64,000 nt of DNA from Microbispora siamensis (GCF_016863095.1 NZ_BOOF01000001.1:186001-250000); one strand, 5' to 3'; shown: positions 39,994 to 49,671, counted from the stretch's first letter. Notes: generated from the letters alone by a model not told the origin. Made by a program: numbers and translations.

Positions 39994-40620
39994 TCAGGCG
40001 GTGGGGTCCTCGCCCTCGTCGATCGCGTCCCACATCGCCCTGTCGGCGTCCTTCACCCGGGCGGCCCCGCCCGTGCCCGTGCGCCCGGCGCCCCGCTCGT
40101 ACCTGCTCGACATGCCGGGCCAGCGCACGCTCAGGGCCGCCGCCACCGCGCCCGCCCCGGCCAGGACGAGCCCGCCCGCGGCGGCCAGCGCCGGCCAGAC
40201 CCAGGCGCGCGACTCCACGGAGATGTGCCCGGAGGACGTCAGCGCGGTCGTCATGTGCTGCGCGGCCGCGGCGGCGATCGTCCCGCCGCGCGTGCCGTCC
40301 CACGCCCCGGCCGCGACCGCCGCGCCGAGGAGGGCGACGACCACGCTCGTCACCCGCCGCGCGACGCCACGGGTCGCCAGCACGGCCAGCACGGCGGCGA
40401 GCGCGGCCAGCGCCGCGGGGGTGAGCCAGGCGACCAGGTCGTCGCCGGTGAGGGAGCCGCCGCCCGCTCCGGCGGGGCTGCCCGCCGTGCCGAGCGTGAC
40501 CCACACCCGGCCGGCGGCCAGCAGCGCGAGCCCGCCGCCCACGGCGCAGGCGGCCAGCCAGACGAGCAGCGAGCGCCGCGCCGTGCGCGCCTGGTCGCGG
40601 GCGGGCGCGGGGGCGGTCAC
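39994..40620 (-). CDS. Trp biosynthesis-associated membrane protein
   Basis: 208 residues, four membrane helices and a C-terminal tail ending [13 protein letters not shown], which is characteristic of the TIGR02234/PF09534 family found beside trp genes in actinobacteria. Role unknown. GTG 40620 overlaps the hisI stop as GTGA. In many actinomycetes trpE separates these two genes; here it does not. Confidence 0.85.
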   Translation of the reverse strand: MTAPAPARDQARTARRSLLVWLAACAVGGGLALLAAGRVWVTLGTAGSPAGAGGGSLTGDDLVAWLTPAALAALAAVLAVLATRGVARRVTSVVVALLGAAVAAGAWDGTRGGTIAAAAAQHMTTALTSSGHISVESRAWVWPALAAAGGLVLAGAGAVAAALSVRWPGMSSRYERGAGRTGTGGAARVKDADRAMWDAIDEGEDPTA

Positions 40621-40967
40621 GGCGCGCCGCTCACGTCGAGGACGTCGGCGTCGAAGCAGGTGCGGTCGCCCGTGTGGCAGGCCGCCCCCACCTGGTCGAC
40701 CTTGAGCAGGATCGTGTCGCCGTCGCAGTCGAGCGCCACGTGCTTGACCCACTGCACGTGGCCGGAGGTGTCGCCCTTCACCCAGTACTCCCCCCGGCTG
40801 CGGGACCAGTAGGTCGCCCGGCCGGTGGTGAGCGTGCGGTGCAGCGCCTCGTCGTCCATCCAGGCGAGCATGAGCACCTCGCCGGTGTCGTGCTGCTGGA
40901 CGATCGCGGGCACCAGGCCGTCCGGCGTGCGCTTGAGCCGGTCGGCGATCTTCGGGTCGAGGGCCAT
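40617..40967 (-). CDS. hisI: Phosphoribosyl-AMP cyclohydrolase
   Basis: 116 residues. [27 protein letters not shown], metal-binding [13 protein letters not shown] and [11 protein letters not shown] with the zinc cysteines. Third step of histidine biosynthesis. First gene of a his-trp linked run. Confidence 0.95.
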   Translation of the reverse strand: MALDPKIADRLKRTPDGLVPAIVQQHDTGEVLMLAWMDDEALHRTLTTGRATYWSRSRGEYWVKGDTSGHVQWVKHVALDCDGDTILLKVDQVGAACHTGDRTCFDADVLDVSGAP

Positions 40968-41031
40968 GAGGCCAATTGTGCCGCAGGTCCCGGCCGCCCC
41001 CGGCGCCGCTACCCCGCCGTCACCGCTGCCG

Positions 41032-41790
41032 TCACCCTGCCCTGCCTGCCGTCGTGGTCACCAGCGACAGCGGCAGGTCGCCCACCCGGCGTACGGCGTG
41101 GTCGCCGTCGCGCGGGCCGCCCCGGTAGACCGATCCCGCGACCCAGCTCGCGGTGTTGGACGCGACGACCCGGCCCTCCGCGTTGACCAGGAACGCCGGG
41201 CCCGGGATCTCCCGCAGCGCCGGGAGCACCGCGGCCTCGAACCGCCGGACGAACACGTCGGCCGCGGCCACCCCGGCGAAGCTCCCCCCGGCCGGCACGG
41301 GCACCGACAGCGTGAGGCTGTACTCGTCGGTGCACAGGTAGTCGACGTACGGGCCGCAGATCGTGCGCTCGGCGCCGGAGAACGGGCCGGCGTACCAGTC
41401 CCAGTGGGTGTAGTCGTAGAAGGCGCTGCTCGCCGGGTCCATGTTCCGCAGCAGCTGCACGGGGTCGCCGGAGGGGTTCTCCTGCCACCATTCGAGGTAC
41501 CACGGCGCGTCGGCCAGCAGGCCGGGCGCGGCGATGAAGCCGATCCCCGCGATCAGCGCCGGCAGGTGGGCGGGCAGCGCGCCGCCGCGCAGCCGGGCCC
41601 ACAGCAGCGGGCGCAGCGCCGCGAGGTCGGCCACGACCGGGCGGCGCGTGCCGCCGGCGGGCAGGACGCAGGCGACGGCGGCGTCGCGGACCTCGCGCAG
41701 CGCCTCGAAGACGCCCTCGGCCGTCTCACGCACGCGCGCCAGCGCCGCGGCGGCGCGGTCGTGCTGCACAAGTGACGCCGGTGTGCTCAT
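41032..41790 (-). CDS. Soluble Cache-domain sensory protein
   Basis: 252 residues. [52 protein letters not shown] and [14 protein letters not shown] fit the dCache-like ligand-binding fold (WY, YVD, DV motifs). No signal peptide or clear membrane helix, so it would bind a ligand in the cytoplasm. It starts 5 bp after the GntR gene stop and the two are cotranscribed, divergent from the polyamine-type transporter. Likely a co-sensor for the same ligand. Confidence 0.7.
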   Translation of the reverse strand: MSTPASLVQHDRAAAALARVRETAEGVFEALREVRDAAVACVLPAGGTRRPVVADLAALRPLLWARLRGGALPAHLPALIAGIGFIAAPGLLADAPWYLEWWQENPSGDPVQLLRNMDPASSAFYDYTHWDWYAGPFSGAERTICGPYVDYLCTDEYSLTLSVPVPAGGSFAGVAAADVFVRRFEAAVLPALREIPGPAFLVNAEGRVVASNTASWVAGSVYRGGPRDGDHAVRRVGDLPLSLVTTTAGRAG

Positions 41791-41795
41791 GCTTC

Positions 41796-42545
41796 TTACT
41801 CCCGCAGCCGCAGCCGAAGCTCGATGAGGTGTCGTGTCGCGTCGAGCACGTGCCGCTCGGCGACGGCCCTGGCCTGCTCGCCGTCGCCGCGCTCGACGGC
41901 CCCGGCGATGGCGCGATGCTGTGCCGCCGTCTCATCGTGCCCGCTCAGGCCCTCGTGCGGAAGCCAGAGCAACGGTCCGATGTCAGCCTGTAACCGGATC
42001 TCCTCCTGAGTGAGGCGGGCCGACTGCGAGGCCGCCGCGACCTCGATGTGGAACCGGCCGTCGAGTCTGCGCAGCCGGGCGCACGCCTCTCCTGATCCGG
42101 CCGTCTCCGGCGCGGCGGCGACGGCGTCCATCTCGTCCAGGGTGCGCCACAGGGGCGCGACGTCCGAGGGCAGCGACCGCTCGGCGGCCAGCCGGGCCGC
42201 CGTCCCTGCGATGGCCGCGTAGTGGTCGCCGAAGTCGCGCAGCTCGTCTGCCGCGAACGCGCGCAGCCGCGCCAGGGGGTCGAGCTGGGCGGGCAGGCGT
42301 ACGAAGCTGCCGCCGCCGCGACCGCGCCGCGTCTCGACCATCCCCTGCTGGCGCAGCGCCATGAGCGCCTCCCGCAGGGTCACGGTGGAGACGCCGAGCC
42401 GGCCCGCGAGCTCCGCCTCGCTGGGCAGTTGCTCGCCGTCGGCGAGCAGGCCGACCGCGATCGCGTCGGCCAGCCGCCGTACGACGGCGTCCACCCGGCC
42501 GGTGCTGTCCACCGGGGAGAAGACGGCCAGGCGGGCCATGTTCAC
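41796..42545 (-). CDS. GntR-family (FadR-type) transcriptional regulator
   Basis: 249 residues from GTG 42545 (AGGAG 7 bases upstream; ATG 42539 is the alternative). N-terminal winged helix: LADGEQLPSEAELAGRLGVSTVTLREALMALRQQGMVETRRGRGG, then an all-helical FCD effector domain with metal-ligand-like HIEVAAAS and HRAIAGAVERGD. Divergent from the potA-like gene; an inverted repeat GAAACAT-N10-ATGTTTC overlies that start and is the likely operator. Confidence 0.9.
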   Translation of the reverse strand: MNMARLAVFSPVDSTGRVDAVVRRLADAIAVGLLADGEQLPSEAELAGRLGVSTVTLREALMALRQQGMVETRRGRGGGSFVRLPAQLDPLARLRAFAADELRDFGDHYAAIAGTAARLAAERSLPSDVAPLWRTLDEMDAVAAAPETAGSGEACARLRRLDGRFHIEVAAASQSARLTQEEIRLQADIGPLLWLPHEGLSGHDETAAQHRAIAGAVERGDGEQARAVAERHVLDATRHLIELRLRLRE

Positions 42546-42611
42546 GGTCGCGCTCCTGTTCGCCCACGCCGTCCGCGGCGGTCGACTCCCCGAAAGTGGA
42601 CTCCGCGAAAG

Positions 42612-42645
42612 TTGACAACAGTGATATCGGATCAAGTCTTTACGC
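42612..42645 (+). promoter_or_regulatory. Promoter for the polyamine-type transporter operon
   Basis: Perfect -35 TTGACA (42612-42617) followed after about 17 bases by AT-rich sequence (weak -10, near AAGTCT 42634-42639). Two direct copies CGAAAGTGGAC/CGAAAGTTGAC (42591-42601, 42606-42616) lie on and above the -35 and could be activator sites. Confidence 0.5.
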
Positions 42646-42669
42646 GAAACATTTAACTTCATATGTTTC
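42646..42669. promoter_or_regulatory. Candidate GntR operator over the potA-like start
   Basis: GAAACAT-N10-ATGTTTC, seven perfect bases each arm, at the expected transcription start and overlapping ATG 42663. Position fits repression of the transporter by the divergent GntR protein. Confidence 0.5.
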
Positions 42670-43727
42670 ACTTCATGCCAGACCAAGCAGTCAGTCTCCG
42701 CGGCCTGCGCAAGAGCTTCGGGCCGGTCGAGGCCGTGGCCGGGATCGACCTCGACGTCGCCGACGAGGAGTTCTTCGCGATGCTCGGGCCGTCCGGTTCG
42801 GGGAAGACCACCGTGCTGCGCATGATCGCGGGGTTCGAGTCGCCCACCGCAGGGACGGTCGAGCTGGGCGGGCGCGACGTCACGCGGCTCGCGCCGTTCG
42901 AGCGGGACGTGAACACGGTCTTCCAGGACTACGCGCTGTTCCCCCACATGAGCGTGCTGGACAACGTCGAGTACGGCCTGCGGGTGAAGAAGGTGCCCAA
43001 AGGCGAGCGGCGCGAGCGGGCGCTCGCCGCGCTGCGCTCGGTGCGGCTGGAGGGCTTCGAGAAGCGGCGCCCGGCCCAGCTGTCCGGCGGCCAGCGCCAG
43101 CGGGTCGCGCTGGCCCGCGCGCTGGTCAACCGGCCGCGCGTGCTCCTGCTCGACGAGCCGCTGGGCGCCCTCGACCTCAAGCTCCGCGAGGAGATGCAGG
43201 TCGAGCTGAAGGCGATCCAGCGGGAGGTCGGCATCACGTTCCTGTTCGTGACCCACGACCAGGAGGAGGCGCTGACGATGAGCGACCGGATCGCGGTGTT
43301 CAACCAGGGCAGGATCGAGCAGGTCGGCACCCCCGCCGAGGTGTACGAGCGCCCGGCCACCGCCTTCGTCGCCTCCTTCGTCGGCACCTCCAACCTCATC
43401 TCCGGCGAGGCCGCGCGGTCCGTGCTGGGCAGGGAGGGGACCTTCAGCGTCCGGCCCGAGAAACTGCGCGTCGTGCTCGGCGACGAGCCGCCGGGACCGG
43501 ACGAGCACGAGGCGGCCGGCGTGATCCGCGAGGTCGTGTACGCCGGTCCGGCGACCCGGTTCGTCGTGGACCTCGACGCGGGCGGGCGCCTGATCGCCCT
43601 CCAGCAGAACCTGGAGGCGTCGTCCATGGACGTGACGGGCCTGCGCGGCACCCGCGTCCGCCTCGTGTGGCACCACCGGCACGAGTTCCCCATCGACGCC
43701 CCCGCCGCGCCGGTCGCCGCCGGCTGA
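42663..43727 (+). CDS. potA: Spermidine/putrescine-type ABC transporter ATPase
   Basis: 354 residues. Walker [10 protein letters not shown], signature [15 protein letters not shown], Walker [22 protein letters not shown]-loop [13 protein letters not shown], then a TOBE domain ([12 protein letters not shown]). This is the PotA/MalK-like group. ATG 42663 or 42675; neither has a ribosome-binding site and the promoter is only ~15-30 bases away, so the message may be leaderless or nearly so. First gene of the operon with the binding protein and two permeases. Confidence 0.9.
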   Translation: MFHFMPDQAVSLRGLRKSFGPVEAVAGIDLDVADEEFFAMLGPSGSGKTTVLRMIAGFESPTAGTVELGGRDVTRLAPFERDVNTVFQDYALFPHMSVLDNVEYGLRVKKVPKGERRERALAALRSVRLEGFEKRRPAQLSGGQRQRVALARALVNRPRVLLLDEPLGALDLKLREEMQVELKAIQREVGITFLFVTHDQEEALTMSDRIAVFNQGRIEQVGTPAEVYERPATAFVASFVGTSNLISGEAARSVLGREGTFSVRPEKLRVVLGDEPPGPDEHEAAGVIREVVYAGPATRFVVDLDAGGRLIALQQNLEASSMDVTGLRGTRVRLVWHHRHEFPIDAPAAPVAAG

Positions 43728-43758
43728 CTTCGCACCACTCACAGCAAGGAGAACCACG

Positions 43759-44991
43759 ATGCGGTCCCCCCGTCCGCGTTTCGCCAGGCCTTCTCTCGTC
43801 GTCACCGCCGCGCTGGCGCTCGCCGCCGTCGCGGGCTGCGGCGGCGGGTCGTCCACCACCGGCGGCGGCTCGGCCGCGGCTCCCGGCGGCGGCGCGTTCA
43901 CGCCGCCGAAGATCGAGGCCCTGAAGTCCCTCGGGCCCGGCGAGGGACAGGTCAACCTCGTCGCCTGGGCCGGGTACGCGGAGGACGGCTCCAACGACCC
44001 CAAGGTCGACTGGGTGCACCCGTTCGAGAAGGCCACGGGCTGCACGGTCAACACCAAGACGGCCGGCACCTCCGACGAGATGGTCAACCTCATGAAGACC
44101 GGCGAGTACGACGCCGTGTCGGCCTCGGGTGACGCCTCGCTGCGCCTGATCGCCTCGGGCACGGTCGCGCCGGTCAACACCGACCTCGTGCCGAACTACA
44201 AGGACGTGTTCGAGGGGCTGAAGCTCAAGCCGTGGAACTCGGTCAACGGGGTCGCGTACGGCATCCCGCACGGCCGCGGCGCCAACCTGCTCATGTGGCG
44301 CACGGACACGGTGAAGCAGGCCCCCGACTCCTGGGGCGTCGTGTTCGACCCCAACTCGCCGTACAAGGGCAAGGTGACGGCGTACGACTCGCCCATCTAC
44401 ATCGCCGACGCCGCGCTCTACCTGATGTCGGCCAAGCCCGAGCTGGGCATCAAGGACCCGTACGCGCTGGACGACAAGCAGCTCCAGGCCGCGGTCGACC
44501 TGCTCAAGCAGCAGAAGCAGAACATCGGCGAGTACTGGTCCGACTACACCAAGGCGGTGCAGTCGTTCAAGTCCGGCGACACGGTGGTGGGCACGACCTG
44601 GCAGGTGATCGCCAACCTGGTGGAGGCCGACAAGGCGCCGGTGAAGACGACGCTGCCGAAGGAGGGCTCCACCGGCTGGTCGGACACCTGGATGGTCGCC
44701 GCGAAGGCCAAGCACCCCAACTGCGCCTACAAGTGGCTCGACTGGATCATCTCCCCCAAGGCCAACGCGCAGGTGGCCGAGTGGTTCGGCGAGGCGCCGT
44801 CCAACGCCAAGGCGTGCGAGCAGACTTCGGACAAGTCGTTCTGCGACACCTACCACGCGACCGACGAGGAGTACTTCTCCAAGGTCCACTACTGGACCAC
44901 GCCGATCGCGCAGTGCCTCGACGGCCGCACCGACGTCAAGTGCACCGACTACTCCGAGTGGACCCGGGCCTGGACCGAGATCAAGGGCTGA
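43759..44991 (+). CDS. Polyamine-type ABC transporter substrate-binding lipoprotein
   Basis: 410 residues. Lipobox VAGC, Gly/Ser/Thr-rich linker, then a PotD-like fold: GQVNLVAWAGYAEDGSNDP, ETGCTVNTKTAGTSDEMV-like (seen as ATGCTVNTKTAGTSDEM), YDAVSASGDASLRLIASG, GIPHGRGANLLMW. Binds the ligand outside the cell. AAGGAG lies 8 bases before ATG 43759. Substrate assignment to polyamines is by family; GABA or opine-type ligands are also seen in this group. Confidence 0.88.
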   Translation: MRSPRPRFARPSLVVTAALALAAVAGCGGGSSTTGGGSAAAPGGGAFTPPKIEALKSLGPGEGQVNLVAWAGYAEDGSNDPKVDWVHPFEKATGCTVNTKTAGTSDEMVNLMKTGEYDAVSASGDASLRLIASGTVAPVNTDLVPNYKDVFEGLKLKPWNSVNGVAYGIPHGRGANLLMWRTDTVKQAPDSWGVVFDPNSPYKGKVTAYDSPIYIADAALYLMSAKPELGIKDPYALDDKQLQAAVDLLKQQKQNIGEYWSDYTKAVQSFKSGDTVVGTTWQVIANLVEADKAPVKTTLPKEGSTGWSDTWMVAAKAKHPNCAYKWLDWIISPKANAQVAEWFGEAPSNAKACEQTSDKSFCDTYHATDEEYFSKVHYWTTPIAQCLDGRTDVKCTDYSEWTRAWTEIKG

Positions 44992-45067
44992 GCGCTCCCC
45001 ACGAGGGGGGCGGCCGCCCGGCCGTCCCCCTCGGCCGCACGGAGACAAGCCGCACGGAGAGAAGACG

Positions 45068-45937
45068 ATGACGACCCTCACGACGACGGCCGCCTCCCCC
45101 GGGATGCGGAGGCGGGCCGCCTCATTCCTGCACCGGCACGGCGGGGTGCGACTGTCGCTGCTGCTGTCGGCGCCCCTGGCCTGGCTGGGGCTGGCCTACC
45201 TGGGCGCGCTCGCGGCCCTTTTCGTCACCGCGTTCTGGTCGACCGACGTGTTCACCGGCGACGTGGTCAAGGTGTTCACCTGGGCCAACTTCACCGATCT
45301 GGTCACCGGCGAGGTCTACCGCACGGTCGCCCTGCGCTCGATCGGCGTGGCCGCGGCGGTGACGCTGATCGACCTGGTGGTGGCCTTCCCCATGGCGTTC
45401 GCGATGGCCAAGCTGGCCTCGCCGCGGGCCCAGCGCTGGCTGGTGATCGCCGTGCTCACCCCGCTGTGGGCGTCCTACCTGGTCAAGGCGTACGCCTGGC
45501 GGGTGATGCTGTCCTCGGACGGCGTGCTCGGCTGGGGCTACGGCCTGACCGCCACCGTGGTGACCTTGTCGTACCTGTGGCTGCCGTACATGATCCTGCC
45601 GATCTACGCGGGGCTCGAACGGCTGCCGAACTCGCTGCTCGACGCGGCCGGCGACCTCGGCGCGCGCGGGTGGCGGACGTTCCGGACGGTGGTCTGGCCG
45701 CTGACCTTCCCCGCCGCCGTGGCGGGGTCGATCTTCACGTTCTCGCTCTCGCTGGGCGACTACATCACCGTGAAGATCGTGGGCGGCAAGACCCAGCTCA
45801 TCGGCAACGTGGTCTACGACAACATCGGCGCGGCCAACAACCTGCCCTTCGCCGCCGCCGTCGCCACCGTCCCCGTCGTGATCATGCTGGTCTACCTCGC
45901 GGCCGTACGCCGCACCGGCGCGCTGGAGAACCTGTGA
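45068..45937 (+). CDS. potB: Polyamine-type ABC transporter permease 1
   Basis: 289 residues, six membrane helices after a short basic N-terminus. The coupling motif LPNSLLDAAGDLGARGWRTFRTVVWPLTFP (EAA loop) is present. PotB/type-I permease. Short leader gap (76 bp) after the binding-protein gene with purine-rich ribosome-binding site. Confidence 0.9.
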   Translation: MTTLTTTAASPGMRRRAASFLHRHGGVRLSLLLSAPLAWLGLAYLGALAALFVTAFWSTDVFTGDVVKVFTWANFTDLVTGEVYRTVALRSIGVAAAVTLIDLVVAFPMAFAMAKLASPRAQRWLVIAVLTPLWASYLVKAYAWRVMLSSDGVLGWGYGLTATVVTLSYLWLPYMILPIYAGLERLPNSLLDAAGDLGARGWRTFRTVVWPLTFPAAVAGSIFTFSLSLGDYITVKIVGGKTQLIGNVVYDNIGAANNLPFAAAVATVPVVIMLVYLAAVRRTGALENL

Positions 45938-46001
45938 GACAGCGATGCGAACGAACCGGCAAGCACGGCAATCCGATTCACCGGCCGACGAAGGAGGCGC
46001 G

Positions 46002-46802
46002 GTGAATCTCTCTCGTACGTCCCGGACCTTGCTGCGGGTGGCGCTGGCGGCCGGCCTGGCCGTCATCTACGTGCCGCTGGCCGTGGTGCTGCTCAACTCG
46101 TTCAACTCCGACCGGACCTTCTCCTGGCCGCCCGCCGGGTTCACGCTGCGCTGGTGGGGCGCCGCCTGGGACTCGGCCGGCCTGCGCGAGGCGCTGTGGA
46201 CCTCGGTCCAGGCGGGTCTCGGCGCGACCGTGATCGCGCTCGTGCTCGGCACGATGGCGGCCTTCGCGGTGCAGCGCTACCGGTTCTTCGGCCGGGAGAC
46301 GGTCTCGCTGGTGATCGTGCTGCCCATCGCCCTGCCCGGCATCGTGACCGGCATCGCGCTGAGCAACACCTTCCACACGGTGCTCGGCCTCCCCCTCGGG
46401 CTGCTGACGGTGATCGTCGGCCACGCGACGTTCTGCGTGGTCACCGTCTACAACAACGTGCTGGCCCGGCTGCGCCGCATGGGCCTGAACCTGGAGGAGG
46501 CGTCGGCCGACCTCGGGGCGGACACGATCACCACGTTCCGCCTGGTGACGTTCCCGATGATGCGCTCGGCGCTGCTCGCGGGTGGCCTGCTCGCCTTCGC
46601 GCTGTCGTTCGACGAGATCATCGTCACGACGTTCACCGCCGGGGCCGGCGTCCGCACGCTGCCGATCTGGATCTTCGAGAACCTGTTCCGGCCCAACCAG
46701 GCGCCGGTGGTCAACGTGGTCGCCGCCGCGCTGATCCTGCTGTCGGTGATCCCGATCTACCTGGCCCAGCGCCTGTCCGGCGGGGACCCGCAGACCCACT
46801 GA
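46002..46802 (+). CDS. potC: Polyamine-type ABC transporter permease 2
   Basis: 266 residues from GTG 46002 (AAGGAGG 4 bases upstream; the frame is open from 45945). Six helices, EAA loop MGLNLEEASADLGADTITTFRLVTFPMM. PotC type. Last gene of the transporter operon, convergent with the class V aminotransferase gene 18 bp away. Confidence 0.9.
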   Translation: MNLSRTSRTLLRVALAAGLAVIYVPLAVVLLNSFNSDRTFSWPPAGFTLRWWGAAWDSAGLREALWTSVQAGLGATVIALVLGTMAAFAVQRYRFFGRETVSLVIVLPIALPGIVTGIALSNTFHTVLGLPLGLLTVIVGHATFCVVTVYNNVLARLRRMGLNLEEASADLGADTITTFRLVTFPMMRSALLAGGLLAFALSFDEIIVTTFTAGAGVRTLPIWIFENLFRPNQAPVVNVVAAALILLSVIPIYLAQRLSGGDPQTH

Positions 46803-46820
46803 GGCGACGCGTCCGCCGGA

Positions 46821-47921
46821 CTACCCGGCCTCCTCGATCAGGAGGCGGGAGATCGCGTCGACCTCGTCGGCGGTGTTGTAGTAGTGGAAGCCGAAGCGGA
46901 TCCGGTCGGCGGCCGCGGTGGCCCGGACGCCCCGGATCCGCAGCCGCTCCAGCAGCGCACGCGGATCGACTCCTTCAGGGGGACGCAGTACCGCGATGTG
47001 CGAAGGCCCGTCGGCGGCGAAGGTCCGGTAACCGGCCGCGTCCGCCCGCTCGCGCAGCCGGGCCGCGAGCCCTGTGACGTGCCGATCGACCGTCGCGGGG
47101 TCGAGCCGGGCCAGCACGCCGAGGGCGGCCACGGTGCCCGTCCAGGTCAGCCAGGCCGGCGACGTGTCCAGCCGGCTCGCGTCGGCGGCGGGCACGAGGC
47201 CGCCGCCGAAGTACGCCAGCGGCGCGCCGGTGGTGCGCCAGCTCGCCACCAGCGGCCGGACCGAGTCGAGGCGATCGGGCCGGATCGCGAGGAACGCCGA
47301 GCCGCGCGGAGCGAGCATCCACTTGTAGGCGTGCACGACGAGGTAGTCCGGCCGGCACCGGGCCAGGTCCAGGTCGAGGACGCCGAGACTCTGGGTGGCG
47401 TTGACCAGCAGCAGGGCGCCGACCTCGTCGCAGCGGTCGCGAAGGGCCGGCAACGGGAGCCGCAGCCCCTCGTGGCTGGTCACATGGCTGACCGAGACGA
47501 CGGTCGTGCCCGGAGTGATCGAGGCGAGCAGGTCGTCCACCCGCAGCCCGCCGGGCCCGTGCGCCACCTCGACCACGTCGTGGAACGGGACCCAGGGGTA
47601 GCGCGTGCTGCGGAAGTCCTCGGCGGACACCACCACCCGCCCCCGCGGCAGCGAGGCCGCCACCGTGGCGACGGCCTCCGACGCGGACCCCAGGGTGGCC
47701 ACACAGCCGGGCTCGATCCCCAGCCAGGCGGCGAACCGCTCGCGGGCCCGACCGGCCGCCGCGTCCCAGGTGGTCCAGTCGAACGAGCCGTCCAGCCAGG
47801 AGTCCAGCGCCTCCGACATACTCCGCACCACCGGGAGGCAGCCGAGCGCGGCGCCCGGGGTGTCGGCCCAGATCACCTGCCGCAGGGCGGGGAAGAGCGC
47901 GCGGAAGTCCTCCGGCGTCAT
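46821..47921 (-). CDS. Aminotransferase class V-fold PLP enzyme
   Basis: 366 residues. Type-I PLP fold: LGSASEAVATVAASLP, VSVSHVTSHEGLRLPL, NATQSLGVLDLDL, with the Schiff-base Lys in VVHAYKWMLAPRGSAFL. Related to the isopenicillin N epimerase/cysteine desulfurase-like group, where reactions range from transamination to lyase. ATG 47921 overlaps the RidA stop (47918). Third gene of the minus-strand operon class III aminotransferase - RidA - class V. Confidence 0.88.
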   Translation of the reverse strand: MTPEDFRALFPALRQVIWADTPGAALGCLPVVRSMSEALDSWLDGSFDWTTWDAAAGRARERFAAWLGIEPGCVATLGSASEAVATVAASLPRGRVVVSAEDFRSTRYPWVPFHDVVEVAHGPGGLRVDDLLASITPGTTVVSVSHVTSHEGLRLPLPALRDRCDEVGALLLVNATQSLGVLDLDLARCRPDYLVVHAYKWMLAPRGSAFLAIRPDRLDSVRPLVASWRTTGAPLAYFGGGLVPAADASRLDTSPAWLTWTGTVAALGVLARLDPATVDRHVTGLAARLRERADAAGYRTFAADGPSHIAVLRPPEGVDPRALLERLRIRGVRATAAADRIRFGFHYYNTADEVDAISRLLIEEAG

Positions 47922-48373
47922 CCGGGCACCACCGCCACCGAGGCGATCTCGACCAGCAGGTCCTCGCGGGCCAGCCCGGCCACCACGCACAACGAGTTGA
48001 TCGGATAGTCCCCCTCGGGGAACCACTCGGCGAAGACCTCGCCGATGCCGCGGCGCACGCCGGGAAGCGCCTCCCGGCTCGCGACCATCGTGAACAGCGA
48101 GACCAGCCCCTCCGCCGGGGTCCCTCCGGCGTCCTCGACGACGGCGGCGATGTTGCGCAACGCCTGGACGGTCTGCCCGTACGCGTCCGGGGCGACCGTT
48201 CCGTCGGGGGCGTTGCCGACCTGCCCCGCGATGTGCAGGACGGCGCCCTCCGGCGAGACGCGCGCCGCATGGCTGTACGCACCGAGGGGCGGGGCGATCC
48301 TGTCCGTGCTCCGCCGCTCGACCAGTGCCGGCTTCCCCACGACGTCCTCCATGTCCCGCTCGCTTCCGCTCAC
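47918..48373 (-). CDS. RidA-family (YjgF) enamine/imine deaminase-like protein
   Basis: About 151 residues from GTG 48373, which overlaps the aminotransferase stop as GTGA; ATG 48352 is the alternative. PLGAYSHAARVSPEGAVLHIAGQVG, TVQALRNIAAVVEDAGG and WFPEGDYPINSLCVVAGLAREDLLVEIASVAVV are RidA features (Arg expected in the last motif is replaced by Val-Ala, AREDLLVEIASVAV). Sits between two PLP enzymes and may deaminate enamine/imine intermediates or act on a specific ketoamide. Confidence 0.85.
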   Translation of the reverse strand: MSGSERDMEDVVGKPALVERRSTDRIAPPLGAYSHAARVSPEGAVLHIAGQVGNAPDGTVAPDAYGQTVQALRNIAAVVEDAGGTPAEGLVSLFTMVASREALPGVRRGIGEVFAEWFPEGDYPINSLCVVAGLAREDLLVEIASVAVVPG

Positions 48374-49671
48374 ACCGCCGCCCTGGCGGAGATCTCCTCC
48401 ATGACGTCGGCCAAGATACGCAACGCCTCGTCGGCCTCCTCCTCGGTCACCGTCATCGGCGGCGTGACCCGCAGGACGTTGCCGAGCAGCCCGCCGCGGC
48501 CGATGAGCAGGCCGCGCGACCTGCACTTCTCGAGGATGCGCGCCACGAGGGCCGGGTCCGGCCGGGTGGTGCCGGGCGTGACGATCTCGACCCCGATCAT
48601 CAGGCCCATGCCGCGGACCTCGGCGACGCAGTCGTGGTCCGCCGAGATGCGCTCCAGTCCCTCCCGCAGACGGGCGCCGACGCGGTCGGCGTTCGCCTGG
48701 AGGTCGCGGTCCCTGATGACGTCGAGCGTGGCCACGGCGGCGGCGCAGGCGAGCGGGTTGCCTCCCGCCGTGGAGATGGAGTTGGCGCCCAGGCAGTCCA
48801 TGAGGTCGCCCCTGGCGACCACGCCGCCCATCGCCACGCCGTTGGCGACGCCCTTGGCGAAGGCCATCGCGTCGGGGCGCACGCCGAACGCCTGGATGCC
48901 GAAGCAGGCCGCGCCCGTCCGTCCGAAGCCGGTCTGGACCTCGTCCGAGACGAACAGGATCCCGTACTCGTCGAGCACCGCCTTCATCTCCATGAAGAAA
49001 CTCGGCGGCGGCGTGGCGAAACCGCCGGCGCCCTGCACGGGCTCGGCGATGAGACAGGCCACGTCGCCCGCGGTGGCGGTCTCGATGATCGTGCGCAGCT
49101 CCTCCTTGCAGGCGGCGACGTACGCGGCGTCGTCCAGGCCGCGGAAGGGGCTGCGCAGCCGGTAGCCGCTGTGGACGTACGTGACGTTCAGCGGGCTCAG
49201 CGAGGTGGCCGACCATCCCCTGATGCCGGTCGCGGCGACGGTGCCGAAGGATCGCCCGTGATAGCTGCCGCGCAGGGCGAGGACCTGGTTCGAGCGGCGG
49301 TACTGCGTCGCGAGCAGCAGGGCGGTCTCGACCGCCTCCGTGCCGGAGTTCACGAAGAAGACCTTCGCGTCGGGGATCCCGCTCGCCGCCGCGATCCGCT
49401 CGGCGAGCTCCACCTGCCGCCGCACCAGGTAGAGCGTCGAGGTGTGCAGGATGCGGCCGGCCTGCTCCCGGATCGCCTCCGTGATCTCCGGGATGTCGTG
49501 CCCCACCATCGTGGCGAGCAGGCCGCCGAAGAAGTCGAGGTAGCGCCGCCCCTCGCTGTCGTAGACATGGCGCCCTTCTCCGCGTACGAGCTCGATGGGG
49601 TCCTCGTAGTAGAGGTTCATCCAGGACGGCATCACCGCGCGGTGGCGTTCGAGGAGTGGTCGCGTGCCCAT
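48370..49671 (-). CDS. Class III aminotransferase (AGXT2/GabT-like)
   Basis: 433 residues. YLDFFGGLLATMVGHDIPEI, FVNSGTEAVETALLLA, EPVQGAGGFATPP, DEVQTGFGRTG, PLP lysine in MAFAKGVANG, and the GGNPLACAAAVA loop. Family transfers an amino group from an omega- or alpha-amino compound to pyruvate, glyoxylate or 2-oxoglutarate. ATG 49671 with AGGAGG 7 bases upstream. Divergent from the IclR gene; an AT-rich operator-like site lies between. Confidence 0.92.
   Translation of the reverse strand: MGTRPLLERHRAVMPSWMNLYYEDPIELVRGEGRHVYDSEGRRYLDFFGGLLATMVGHDIPEITEAIREQAGRILHTSTLYLVRRQVELAERIAAASGIPDAKVFFVNSGTEAVETALLLATQYRRSNQVLALRGSYHGRSFGTVAATGIRGWSATSLSPLNVTYVHSGYRLRSPFRGLDDAAYVAACKEELRTIIETATAGDVACLIAEPVQGAGGFATPPPSFFMEMKAVLDEYGILFVSDEVQTGFGRTGAACFGIQAFGVRPDAMAFAKGVANGVAMGGVVARGDLMDCLGANSISTAGGNPLACAAAVATLDVIRDRDLQANADRVGARLREGLERISADHDCVAEVRGMGLMIGVEIVTPGTTRPDPALVARILEKCRSRGLLIGRGGLLGNVLRVTPPMTVTEEEADEALRILADVMEEISARAAV

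Noticed and set aside
41796..44180. 794-residue minus-strand frame through the GntR gene
   Set aside because: Homology starts only at GTG 42545; upstream part is the antisense of the transporter genes.
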